Shown piece by piece: positions 47,501-57,699 of a stretch of DNA of 64,000 nt. The translations under genes were made by a program, and so were the position numbers. Origin of the DNA: Sipunculus nudus. Lineage: Eukaryota; Annelida; Sipuncula; Golfingiida; Sipunculidae. Below the pieces are notes generated by a model. That model was not told where the DNA came from. It was given only the letters and a program-made list of their open reading frames with translations, and ran no database searches. How positions within the stretch are numbered: position 1 is the stretch's first letter; every line of letters begins with the position of its first letter. The stretch covers positions 30,939,558 through 31,003,557 of the forward strand of contig CM049310.1 in assembly GCA_026874595.1 (NCBI GenBank), written 5' to 3'.

Positions 47501-48081
47501 GTTGGTGCCAGGGATTAATGCTTTATTATAAACATGAAATGATCCTATTGTAATTCCTATGCTCTCAATGGTCAACATGTTTTCATGATTTTTGCCAATG
47601 GATAATATCTTCTTCTCATCAGCTGATCCTTAAAATTTGTCATCATTTGAAAGCTTAAGTAACAGCAGAGTTTACTAGGTTTGAGCTGAAATCTTGTCTT
47701 TAAAATTAAGTAAGACAATAGGTATTTTGAATCCATAGATAGGAAACAGAAAGGTGAATAAAAAATCATAGCAAAATTGGTGAGATTTTATCTTGAAATA
47801 TGCTGAAATATCTTAAGTTCCTTACCAGGGTGCCTTAATAAAAAATCTCAGCTTGCAAAATGAAACCAACAGCCCATTGAAATGAAATACTCAAGAAAAT
47901 TGTATGCTCAATATGAAATGCAGCTCAATTAAATATTCAGCATAGGATGAACATTTGAAGAAAATATTGCCAAAATGTGGAATCAAAATGGCGGTATGAG
48001 TATTAATGTATCCATAGCGACATATATCTCTGCTTCTGTAGCTGTAGGTTTATATTTCCCATTGTTCTTCTTTTTTTGCAG

Positions 48082-48229
48082 TTTTGAAAAATGGCACCAG
48101 CACCAGTGGAGTATATCGCTTTAAACTGCAGGAAAATCGCTATGTATTTGTTCAGACGAAAAGCAAGCTGTTCAACAACCCCAGCAGCAACAAACCCGAA
48201 TTTATCATGTCCACACATTCCATCATTAG
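48082..48229 (+). CDS. NCOA: NCOA exon 8: PAS-B core, with 5x duplicated donor
   Basis: Residues 239-287 plus two bases: VLKNGTSTSGVYRF, then ENRYVFVQTKSKLF and EFIMSTHSIIR. It matches 'VLRQGLAFSQIYRF...AAQTKSKLI...VISLHMLHR' of NCOA2. The acceptor is TTTTTTTGCAG. The presumed donor is TTAG|GTGAGA at 48230. The exon end and donor lie in a 46-bp unit present five times head-to-tail (48199-48428). The four downstream donors are GTAAGA, closer to consensus than the first. Reading through the first donor meets TGA at once (AGG TGA), so only use of the first gives the full protein. Confidence 0.96.
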
Positions 48230-48428
48230 GTGAGAAGGAAATCCAATTTATCATGTCCACACATTCCATTTTTAGGTAAGAAGGAAATCTGATTTATCAT
48301 GTCCACACATTCCATTTTTAGGTAAGAAGGAAATCTGATTTATCATGTCTACACTTTCCATCATTAGGTAAGAAAGAAATTTAATTTATCATGTCCAGAA
48401 ATTCCATCATCAGGTAAGAAGAAAATCT
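48199..48428 (+). repeat. 46-bp tandem repeat made of exon 8 end, donor and intron start, 5 units
   Basis: Unit AATTTATCATGTCCACACAT TCCATCATTAG|GTGAGAAGG AAATCC; copies start 48199, 48245, 48291, 48337 and 48383. The first copy's left part is coding (EFIMSTHSIIR). Donors are at 48230, 48276, 48322, 48368 and 48414. Confidence 0.97.
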
Positions 48429-48799
48429 CAGTATCCTGTGTAACTTTGGGCAGATCTTTTCTGCACTGTCTAAAATTCACTCTCTATTGATTGACCAGTT
48501 TGATAACTCTCTGAAGTCTGATATGTAATCATAAATGTCTGAAAGTTATGAAGTACTTTCTAAGATTAAGGTTACGATGTCTGACCCATACAAGAAACTT
48601 AAAGTACACCTTTTCCTCTTTGTGACTGGGCCAGGAGATCTCATTTAAGTGAAGTTGGAAATAGTTAAACATTTTTAAGTATGTTGTTTGAAACTTCTTG
48701 CACTGTGGTACATAAATTTATCTAATGGAGGGTAGAAACAGATACAGAGGATCAGAATATGGGCGTATTGTCTTGAAGGAATTTGTGGATTTGTTGCAG

Positions 48800-48883
48800 G
48801 GAATGTGACTCCGACATTGAGCTGAAGGGCTCTGCATCTACTAGCCTGATGAAGTCTATTATTGGTCAAGGTGGAAAACCCAG
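48800..48883 (+). CDS. NCOA: NCOA exon 9: end of PAS-B region
   Basis: Residues 288-315 plus two bases. RECDSDIELKGS, then SLMKSIIGQGGKP. The start fits the HREQ/DREH position that closes PAS-B in vertebrates; the rest is lineage-specific. The acceptor is TTTGTTGCAG and the donor CCCAG|GTGAAT, phase 2. Phases on both sides fit exons 8 and 10. Confidence 0.91.
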
Positions 48884-49307
48884 GTGAATGCACACTGTAA
48901 TCTTATATAATTGCAGTATAACGTACCTTATAACAGCCACCTTGTGAACACTATCTTACTGAATAATAACATCTACAGAGGCTTAGTTTATTCCTGTCAT
49001 TAAAGATGTAGGGTTAATTTACATGTAGGGTTAATTTGAAAATTCACTTCATTTGAATATTAAAGTGTCAATACAGAGTTCTGATGATAATTCTATATAA
49101 AATAATTAAATCAGAAATTTTGCATTTAAATCCATATTTATTGAAGACGCAGGTTTGAATTATTGTGTTGTTATATTCCTAGTCAGTATCCTGACTATTG
49201 TCTTGTGGGTTGTCCAGTTATGAGTTTGAATAAAAAGTTTTGGTCTTTTCATTGTGAGAAAGAAACACTTTTAAATTGTATTCACGTAAATCTGATTATG
49301 TTCACAG
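48884..49307 (+). other. Intron 9
   Basis: 424 nt; nothing notable except a short ATGTAGGGTTAATTT duplication (~49005-49036). Confidence 0.75.
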
Positions 49308-50002
49308 AGACCAAGATCTTAGTTCCTTGATGCAGACATTCCATAGTCAGAACATTAATAAAGAACTGATGACACGAGGCCTGATGACTGGTATGGAGAC
49401 TCTGTCTTCTCTTGGCAGCATGAGCCCGGGGGTTATGGGACTTGATAGTAACCAATTTGATATAAACCCTTTAGTTCAAGGGGATATGGCCCCGAACTTG
49501 GATGATGTGTTGGACTTGCTGGCCAATCCCTCCTCATGGGATTCCAATAAAAATGTGCGTGGACCCGTGATTGGTTCATCCACCACTACATTCACTGCCC
49601 CTGGGCCCTCTTTACCTGTCAACGCCCCAGTAAACACGCCCACGACACGAGTGTCTTGGAGTAACGTGAATCTTGGGATGATACAACAACCTCACACGAC
49701 GCAAACACGAACCACCCCTCAAGCGATACCTTCAAGTATGGCACAACCTTTCCCGGGCCAGCCACGTAGACCAATGCATCCAAATTTCCAAGGCCGGAAC
49801 ATGATGAACATGGAGAAGGGCCCTATGAGCCCAAGTTTTATTGCCCAAAGGAGCCCAGGATTTAGTGGTCAGAAGAGCCCAGGTTATAATATGAATATAC
49901 GGAGCCCCAGCCCCATGATGAACCAAAGGAGTCCAGCATCTACGTCAGGAGCAGCGGCATTCCCTCAGCCCCGCACCCCTTCCATGATGTCTCCCAGCCC
50001 AG
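49308..50002 (+). CDS. NCOA: NCOA exon 10: Ser/Pro/Met/Gly-rich linker
   Basis: Residues 316-547 plus one base (695 nt). The sequence is low in order-promoting residues and rich in Ser, Pro, Met, Gly and Asn. It has a run of SP-type motifs (GPMSPS, QRSPGF, QKSPGY, RSPSPMM, QRSPAS, MMSPSPG) near residues 485-547. Vertebrate p160s have a similar Ser/Pro-rich stretch after PAS-B. The SP sites are plausible proline-directed kinase targets, by inference only. The acceptor is TATGTTCACAG and the donor CCCAG|GTTAAG, phase 1. The near-identical APxxxPVNAPVNTPT section (near residue 430) is typical disordered sequence. Confidence 0.94.
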
Positions 50003-50573
50003 GTTAAGTTCTATATTCATTTTCTTTGTATAATGATTTACACAAATATTGTACAAGATGTTAATAATACATGCATTGGTGAATTAAACATCAAATTTAA
50101 GAATAATATGGGTACTATGGTAAGCTTCTCATGTGAAATGCTTTATTTCTGTGCTTCTGTCATGCTGCCCATTGGTGTGTAAATTTTGCTCTGACAGCTC
50201 TTTTAGTTCTTGTAAATCTGACCGAAATTTAAAAGTAGTGTGAACATGAAATTCAATGAAGTTATCAAAACAAGATATACTGAATCAAGTAAGGCTTTGC
50301 ATGTAATGACGTTTAATTTGGGAACATCATTGGTTCCTCTTACCAATCAAGCTAGAATTTTAAAGTACGTTTGTGATAGTGGTGCAAGAAACTAGGATTT
50401 AAAAGTAAATATTCAATGGACATGGTGTCTCATTTGCATAAAGCAAAATGACATTGAACTAAATATACATTCATAGTGTATAAACTACATATATGACAGT
50501 TATTTTATGTGCAATTGTTTATATTAGATAAACTGAGCCTAAGATTTTAAAGTAATTATGTTCATGTTTACAG
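50003..50573 (+). other. Intron 10
   Basis: 571 nt, AT-rich; nothing else seen. Confidence 0.8.
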
Positions 50574-51026
50574 TACCTCAACTTGGGTCCCCAGCTCTTA
50601 GTAACGCTGGTTGGCAACAATCCACAGGACGAGCTTCACAGAAAAGTCCACTGCAAGCCTTACAGTCGATGGAGGCTCAAGCGGGAGGACCAGAGCAGCG
50701 AACGGTGACGATGAATCTGCCGTATATGGGCATGATGCCCCCAACAAGCCTGCAGGAGAAAATGAAACACATGGACAAATCGCAGCTGATTAAAGAACTG
50801 GCAATGACAGCCAGTGTCGAGAACCAGCAACTCGAACACCGCAACCAGCTGCGGCAGCTTCTCACTCGAGATCTTGAACAGGAGAACAAGAAGCCCAGTC
50901 CAGAGGCCCTACCCCAAACTAGTTCAGCCCACCAGGTGAAGGAACGACCATCCCCCCAGCCAAGCTCCACGTTCCTGGATCAGCCACAGAGTACATGTTT
51001 GGATGGTCTTCAGGAGCAGAATGGAG
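50574..51026 (+). CDS. NCOA: NCOA exon 11: helical segment with first LXXLL (LRQLL)
   Basis: Residues 548-698 plus one base. The central part (about 605-650) is predicted helical and charged: EKMKHMDKSQLIKELAM, then NQLRQLLTRDLEQE. LRQLL at 50849-50863 is a candidate nuclear-receptor box. The rest is Pro/Ser/Gln-rich. The acceptor is ATGTTTACAG and the donor GGAG|GTACAG, phase 1. The exon's high GC and codon regularity contrast with the AT-rich introns. The LRQLL box does not correspond clearly to any vertebrate NR box that I can recall. Confidence 0.94.
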
Positions 51027-51893
51027 GTACAGACTCCCTTGATTTGTTAAGATCCATTAGTTAAAACTTGCCTATATCACTTCACAATAGTGATACATGG
51101 GTGTTCTTTCAAGTAAACACAAATATGACATTATAATCAGAACCTAGCCAAATGTGAGTAAGATTTTAACCTCTCATCCTGCACATCATTACATGAAGTC
51201 TGATTTGATTATTCTGTGTGACCTTGATCCTCTCGTATAACTAGGCCAAAATCAGATGAACCATTTTGCTATTAAATACAAGAAAAATGAAATTGTAACA
51301 AGAAGGCCTAAAGGTCAGAAAATGTTTTGTGACTTAGTTATCAGAAGTTGAAGGAGATATAACTGTACCAGAAAAATAATTTAAACTTTTTTGTTTCATT
51401 TTGAAAAAAAAACTGGTTAGGAGTGTTTTGTTCTTCTTTCACTTTCCAAAACCAAAAATGCATCATGTCGAGAACAATCGCGTTGTGAATGAAGTATGAA
51501 GGCTACTCATATGACCTTGACCTAGCCTCAAGTGTTCTCTCATTTATGGTTGGAGCATTGGTCAGAACTCTTGATTTACTCATTTTATCACAAGAGGGTT
51601 TGGACAGACATCATCTTCTACTGGAATTTACTTTGATGTTTTCAAAAGAGATTAATTTGTGCATACCACATTCCTTTGTAATTTACTGTGTCTACAGATG
51701 TTAAAAAATGGCAGAAGATATTCATACCTAGTGGTGCTTGTATTGATGTTGGATTTCCAAGACCTGTATATTAGATTTACATGAATCATATGAATCATAA
51801 TTAATCCAGGAATAACCTATCATTGAATTCATTGAATGCAGTTTAATTAATAAATTTAATCAAGTTTGAGCAATTTGTCATATTTTCTATTAG
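51027..51893 (+). other. Intron 11
   Basis: 867 nt; no repeat or gene. The exon 11 frame stays open 12 codons past the donor. Confidence 0.8.
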
Positions 51894-52096
51894 AAGATGG
51901 GTCCCAGAAAGACGGCAACCAGGAACACACACTGCTCAAACAATTATTGAGCCAGGAGGAAGAAACAGAGGTCCCCAAACTGGCAAAGCAGGACATGTCC
52001 CTGGAGGCCGTGTTGACAAGTACAGACAGTGGTGACGATCTTCAGAACCCCAACAAAAACGAGGCAGAGGCAAAGAGTGGAGGTTCACCGATGAAG
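51894..52096 (+). CDS. NCOA: NCOA exon 12: NR box LKQLL
   Basis: Residues 699-766. HTLLKQLLSQEEE contains LKQLL (51935-51949), flanked by His before and acidic residues after. The vertebrate boxes 'HKILHRLLQE' and 'HKLVQLLTT' have the same kind of flanks. An acidic, Lys-rich tail follows. The acceptor is TTCTATTAG, preceded by a T-rich stretch. The donor ATGAAG|GTCTAT is weak but gives phase 0, which the next exon requires. An alternative GT at 52083 would not preserve phase. Confidence 0.87.
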
Positions 52097-52831
52097 GTCT
52101 ATAGTTTAAACCAAGACCTTTGTTAATATTTAATACATTTTGTCAAAGATGAATGGTCAGCTGTAATCAAAACCTAGAGTGTTATTTGTCGTGAATAATG
52201 TTTCTTCCAAATAAAATAAATCAATCTACTTCAGATTAAAAATGGAGGGTATAAACATTTCATCAGCAGTTGTAGTACTCAGACTTTTTAAGATAAATGT
52301 GTTAACATTTTATCAGCATAATGTGTAAGATAAATTTTGATTTACATCTTCTTTTACGATCAGCATCAAGAGTTCATCAGGATTTTGGTGCACAGAATGA
52401 TCTGAAGTCAATCTTTAAATTAAATTAAAGTTAAATTACTCATTGCACCACTTAAACATGTTCTTGGCTCTCGTTTATATAAAAATCGGCCAAGGTATCA
52501 GGACATTTAATGAGAACCATATGTGCCGTTTTGGTACACCACAGAAGCAAGCATCACTCTTACCTGCAGAATAAGCGGTTCAAGGGGAGTCCTTGTTAAC
52601 CATGACATTACCGCTGGCCTAATAAATATTTTCTTTGATCATGCTGTAATGATAATGGTGCTAATGTGTTGCAAAGTGTTCACAAATCAGTTGTGTGCTA
52701 TTAGAATATTGCAAATGATCACTTGTTTAAAAATAATTTTAAAAAATCAAGGTTGATAGAGATTGAATTATTGGTGAGAAAGTTTGTTTACAAAAGAAGA
52801 AACAGATACCAAGTGGTGAATTTGGTTACAG
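52097..52831 (+). other. Intron 12
   Basis: 735 nt. A more complex patch at 52500-52620 has no splice-bounded exon. Confidence 0.75.
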
Positions 52832-52927
52832 GAACCACAAGAGGCTAATGTTGGGGAGAGAAAGGCAGAAGATGGAAATGATAAGAATGAAGCCGAGCCT
52901 AAGAAAATGGACAATTATCTATTGAAG
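52832..52927 (+). CDS. NCOA: NCOA exon 13: acidic mini-exon, first half of an LXXLL
   Basis: Residues 767-798 (96 nt, phase 0-0). The segment is Glu/Lys/Asn-rich and ends KKMDNYLLK. Joining to exon 14 (ALLNNE) creates the nuclear-receptor box LKALL across the splice junction. The acceptor is GGTTACAG and the donor TTGAAG|GTAACA. Being a multiple of 3, the exon could be skipped without a frameshift, which would delete this box. The sequence is not conserved enough to identify alone; phase and context support it. Confidence 0.86.
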
Positions 52928-53205
52928 GTAACAATAAAAAAAACAATGCAAAACATTGTTTCCTCTTGTTTCTTAAATTTTGATTGTACTTTTCACAAAC
53001 AAGAGACTATTTGCATTTTGCATTAGTCCATCTTTTCCGATCTACTGGCACACAGAGACACCCTATTTAATTCACAGGCTAAAGGGAACACAATAGTGAA
53101 ACCTTTCAAAAACAGCATACCCAATGAGAGGCAAAACATTTTAATTAATGGCAAAAGTATCATACACTACTTAATATATAGACTCTGTGTTAAGGTCACT
53201 GACAA

Positions 53206-53690
53206 AAACTTTACCTCCTAGGTGGCAGTCACAAACAAAAACTGTACCTCCTGGGTGGAAGTCACAAACACAGAAACTTTACCTCCTAGGTGGACATCAC
53301 AAACAAAACTTTACCTCCTAGGTGGACGTCACAAACAAAACTTTACCTCCTAAGTGGACGTCACAAAAAAAAACTTTACCTCCTTGGTGGACGTCACAAA
53401 CAAAACTTTACCTCCTAGGTGGACGTCACAAACAAAACTTTACCTCTTAAGTGGACGTCACAAAAAAAAAACTTTACCTCCTAGGTGGACGTCACAAACA
53501 AAACTTTACCTCCTAGGTGGACGTCACAAAAAAAAACTTTACCTCCTAGGTGGAGGTCACAAAAAAAAACTTTACCTCCTAGGTGGAGGTCACAAACAAA
53601 ACTTTACCTCCTAGGTGGAGGTCACAAACAAAACTTTACCTCCTAGGTGGAGGTCACAAAAAAACTTTACCTCTTAGGTAGAGGTGACAA
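53206..53690. repeat. ~30-32-bp minisatellite in intron 13, ~16 units
   Basis: Unit ACTTTACCTCCTAGGTGGAC GTCACAAACAAA. A-tract length varies. Variants are ordered: early units have CAGTCAC, GAAGTCAC, GACATCAC; about seven middle units GACGTCAC; the last four or more GAGGTCAC. Confidence 0.95.
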
Positions 53691-53938
53691 AGTTTAATGA
53701 TAACATTTCCTCCTTGCCAGAAGGTTTGCTTTTAATTTTACATTCTCTGTATTTTTCTCTTTTTAATTGTGATATTGTGTCAGAACATTTGACACTCACA
53801 GTACTGTCTTTTTGCACAGGCTTGATTGGTTGATACATCTGTATAACCTTGCACAATTGTTAATCCAGACTTAATTAACACATTAAGACTAATAATAGGA
53901 AGATATATGAGTTTTACCTGTTATTCTTACTTGTCCAG

Positions 53939-54067
53939 GCCTTATTAAACAATGAGTCAGCAGAGGCTGCTGGGTCAGACTCCAAGGAACAGAAAAAGAA
54001 CCAAACAGCTCTGCTGCAGAAGCTGTTACAGGATGATGAGGAACAGACCAGAGAGGCCAAGCCTAAG
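53939..54067 (+). CDS. NCOA: NCOA exon 14: second half of LKALL plus LQKLL box
   Basis: Residues 799-841 (129 nt, phase 0-0). It starts ALLNNESAEAAG and contains QTALLQKLLQDDEEQ, with LQKLL at 54014-54028 followed by acidic residues. This fits the vertebrate NR-box pattern 'LLRYLLDKDD' / 'LHRLLQDSS'. The acceptor is TTACTTGTCCAG and the donor CCTAAG|GTAATC. Skipping would remove two LXXLL boxes in frame. It lies downstream of the 32-bp minisatellite (53206-53690). Confidence 0.94.
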
Positions 54068-54585
54068 GTAATCTCTGTCTTATTAATTCCTAATAAAAAT
54101 CCAGGAAATGATTGATCCTAATGTGTGAAGAATTGTGGCCATAATTAGATATGTGGGTCAAATGTAGAAGACCAAGCATTACTAAAGTAAATTATGATTG
54201 ACAGATAACTCACAAGGTTACAGTTTCTCAGGTCTTAGCTGTAAAAAGAACTTTATTGAGTTGTCCTTATTTGGTGATGTTTAAATCCCAATAAATGTTA
54301 ATCTAACTATATAGAATAATTCTGTTGTAAAACGTCTGTACCACCAGTGAATTATATTTTAATGGAAACAATATTTCAAGATTCAAAACCCCCTAGCTAT
54401 GTTTAAAAAGAAACATTTCTTACAGCATTTTATTGCCACATATCCACAGGTTGGGATCTGTTTTGTCATCAGGTATTTCAAGAACTTTCTGTAGAAAAAT
54501 CAAATCAACTTTCCCAACCTTTTAGTGCCAGCCTTCAAGTTTACCGGCATTTTATATTTGATAGTGTGTGGTTTATCTTATGCAG
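54068..54585 (+). other. Intron 14
   Basis: 518 nt; nothing notable. Confidence 0.8.
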
Positions 54586-55972
54586 GATCCAAATACTATG
54601 GATGTGGATCAGGTGGACACATCATCAGCGCAAGAAGTAAACCGAATGGGAAGCCATGAAATGGCTCGGGAAATGGTTAACACTAGCATAGCCAACATGC
54701 GGCCAGCAGATAGCGGACTGAGTCGGTTGCTTCAGATTGCCCCAGTGAATGCAATACCTGGTGTTGATAAGGAAAAGCTATTACAGGGGAACAACTTGGA
54801 AAACTTCTTGTCTGACATGTGGGACAAACAGACAGAGGAGAATGAGAGAGGGATTAAACGGAAAGCAGAGGGTCAGGACCCCAGTGTACACAGTACAGAC
54901 GTGTTAGTGGAGAGTAACAATCCCTCAGACCAAGGCCCAAGCCAGATGGCCAAGAAAAATGTTCTGCTGGCAAGATTGCTGTCTAAGACAGCTACAAAAG
55001 AGGCGGTGATAAACACACAGCACACTGTTAACCCATCGTCAACCCCCCAGACTTCACTGCCTAAAAATTTGGCAGATAAAATTATTGATGTATTACCAAC
55101 AAGGCCGCAAGACATTGGTGCAAGTGCTATGGAAACAATTCAGGCTCCCAATGCCTGGGACAATCCCCGCACCGATCCAAATTCACCATTCCCAGGTAAC
55201 ACAAGCAAGGACACTACTGGACTCAATATGGCAGGTAATAACACTGTCCCTGGTTTGCCACGTTCAACCAGTGATACCCCTGGGGCAGGCGGACTAGATG
55301 TCCAGTTACAACAATTGTTGAACCAGCCTATAAACCCGGCAACCCCAAGTCAGGGTGCGAGAAACACACCCCCGACAAGTTTGGGTGGAAATACAAATAA
55401 TGGTGGTTCCAGTGACCCGTTTCTGTCACAGATCTTACAGCAAGCAACTGATCTTCAACAAGACTGTACTAATAATTCAGCCTCACCGCTGAAGTTTGAT
55501 CAGCCAATGACTGATGACAGCAATTTGTTGCAGCAGTTAGAACAGGCGCTGAAGACTTCTAATATATCACTAGCAGAACTGGACAGTTTCTTAGGTATAA
55601 ACAGTGCGGGTAGTCCCCAGTTTAACACGTTAGATATGAATGAACAAATGGCTATAGATGCTATACAGCAACAGTTGATGAGTGTAGAGCCCCAGACACC
55701 GGCCAGTGTAAGCACACCGATGCCAACGTCTGTGGGAACGCCTTCTGTTAGCAGCCCGATGAGCATACCTGCATCACAGGCAGGCAACGGTGCAACATCG
55801 CCATTCCTACAGGCCCAGGCACAGGTTCAGGCACAAGCTCAGAACTCCATGAGTGAGCTGCGACATCAGCTGCAGCAGCAGACTAATTGCTTCAACCAGA
55901 CCAACCTTATTGGCTTTAACCAACAACAGCAGCAACAGCAGCAGCAAGGACCAAGGTTCCAGCAGCCACAAG
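54586..55972 (+). CDS. NCOA: NCOA exon 15: three LXXLL boxes, AD1 (CBP/p300-binding) and poly-Q
   Basis: Residues 842-1303 plus one base (1,387 nt, the largest exon). In order: LSRLL (54718-54732); a basic patch GIKRKAEG, a possible NLS; LARLL (54967-54981); LQQLL (55306-55320); and LLQQLEQALK followed by ISLAELDSFLGI (55525-55599). The last pair closely resembles the vertebrate AD1 helix pair 'ALLEQLVSFL...ELAELDRALGI', which folds with the CBP/p300 NCBD domain. A Ser/Pro/Thr-rich stretch, an AQAQVQAQAQ run and a nine-Gln run (about 55920-55946) follow. The acceptor is TTATGCAG and the donor ACAAG|GTAAGC, phase 1. A 40-bp minisatellite begins almost at the donor. Confidence 0.97.
54718..55599 (+). 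other. LXXLL boxes and AD1 helix inside exon 15
   Basis: Sub-feature of exon 15: LSRLL 54718-54732, LARLL 54967-54981, LQQLL 55306-55320 and the AD1-like helix pair 55525-55599. LXXLL helices dock in the AF-2 groove of liganded nuclear receptors. The AD1 helix pair binds the NCBD of CBP/p300. LQQLL sits in a Gln/Asn/Pro-rich context and may be a chance match. LARLL and LSRLL have hydrophobic -1 or nearby positions, as in real boxes. Confidence 0.75.
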
Positions 55973-56043
55973 GTAAGCTGTGATCCTTAATCCAGCTCTG
56001 TAGGTAGCCTCATGTAGTGCATGACTCCATCGCAGGTCAGTAG

Positions 56044-57540
56044 ATACAGGGATGCCTCAATGACTCTGTAATCCAGATCTGTGGTACAGTGATGCCTCAA
56101 TGACTCTGTAATCCAGATCTGTGGTACAGTGATGCCTTGATGACTCTGTATGTAATCCAGATCTGTGGTATAGCGATGCCTCAATGACTCTGTAATCCAG
56201 ATCTGTGGTACAGTGATGCCTTGATGACTCTGTATGTAATCCTGATCTGTGGTATAGCGATTCCTTGATGACTCTGTAAACCAGATTTGTTGTATAGTGA
56301 TTCCTTGATGACTCTGTAATCCAGATTTGTGGTACAGTGATGCCTTGATGACTCTGTATGTAATCTAGATCTGTGGTATAGCGATTCCTTGATGACTCTG
56401 TAAACCAGATGTGTGGTACAGTCATGAATTCCTTGATGACTCGGTAAACCAGATTTGTAGTACAGTCATGCCTTGATGACTTTGAAATCCAGATTTGTGA
56501 TACAGTCATGCCTTGATAACTGCGTAATCCAGATCTGTGGTACAGTGATGCCTCAACGACTCTGTAACCCAGATCTGTGGTACAGTGATGCCTCAATGAC
56601 TCTGTAATCCAGATCTGTGGTACAGTGATGCCTCAATGACTCTGTAATCCAGATCTGTGGTACAGTGATGCCTTAATGACTCTGTAATCCAGCTCTGTGG
56701 TACAGTGATGCCTTGATGACTCTGTAATCTAGATCTGTGGTACAGTGATGCCTCAATGACTCTGAAATCCAGATCTGTGGTACAGTGATGCCTTGATCAC
56801 TCTGTAATCCAGATCTGTGGTACAGTGATGCCTCAATGACTCTGTAATCCAGCTCTGTGTAATCCAGATCTGTGGTATAGTGATGCCTCAATGACTCTGT
56901 AACCCAGATCTGTGTTACAGTGATGCCTTGATGACTCTTTAATCCAGATCTGTGTACAGTGATGCCTTGATCACTCTGTAATCTAGATCTGTGGTACAGT
57001 GATGCCTCAATGACTCTGTAATCCAGCTCTGTGTAATCCAGATCTGTGGTATAGTGATGCCTCAATGACTCTGTAACCCAGATCTGTGGTACAGTGATGC
57101 TTTGATGACTCTGTAATCCAGATCTGTGGTACAGTGATGCCTTGATGACTCTGTAATCCAGCTCTGTGGTACAGTGATGCCTCAATGACTCTGAAATCCA
57201 GATTTGTGGTACAGTGATGCCTTGATGACTCTGTAATCCAGATCTGTGGTACAGTGATGCCTCAATGACTCTGTAATCCAGCTCTGAGTAATCCAGATCT
57301 GTGGTACAGTGATGCCTCAATGACTCTGTAATCCAGATCTGTGGTACAGTGATGCCTTGATGACTCTGTAATCCAGATCTGTGGTACAGTGATGCCTTGA
57401 TGACTCTGTAATCCAGCTCTGTGGTACAGTGATGCCTCAATGCTCTGTAATCCAGATCTGTGGTACAGTGATGCCTTGATGACTCTGTAATCCAGATCTG
57501 TGGTACAGTGATGCCTTGATGACTCTGTAATCCAGATCTG
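56044..57540. repeat. 40-bp minisatellite filling intron 15, ~37 units
   Basis: Unit TACAGTGATGCCTCAATGAC TCTGTAATCCAGATCTGTGG. Two main variants (CCTCAATGAC / CCTTGATGAC), plus longer AGCTCTGTGTAATCC units at about 56850, 57025 and 57285. It makes up about 87% of the 1,727-nt intron. Minus-strand frames stay open for 179 and 291 codons because the unit lacks minus-strand stops in all three frames. Confidence 0.96.
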
Positions 57541-57699
57541 TTGAACAATTTTATAATGCATGTCTCCTATGTAATCCAATCTGTTTGACATATTTGCTCT
57601 CCCTTTCATAGATTACATTGGCAAAATACGATTGTGCCTCTTGTTAAGTATATTTTATAATTGTAATACTTATTATATATGAATATATTTTTAATGCAG

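Noticed and set aside
52083-52084. Alternative donor for exon 12 (GGAG|GTTCAC)
   Set aside because: Would end exon 12 out of phase with exon 13, whereas GAAG|GTCTAT at 52097 keeps phase 0.
56057-57609. 179-, 291- and 115-codon minus-strand frames
   Set aside because: Products of the 40-bp intronic minisatellite; no protein family, and overlapping frames give the same periodic peptide.
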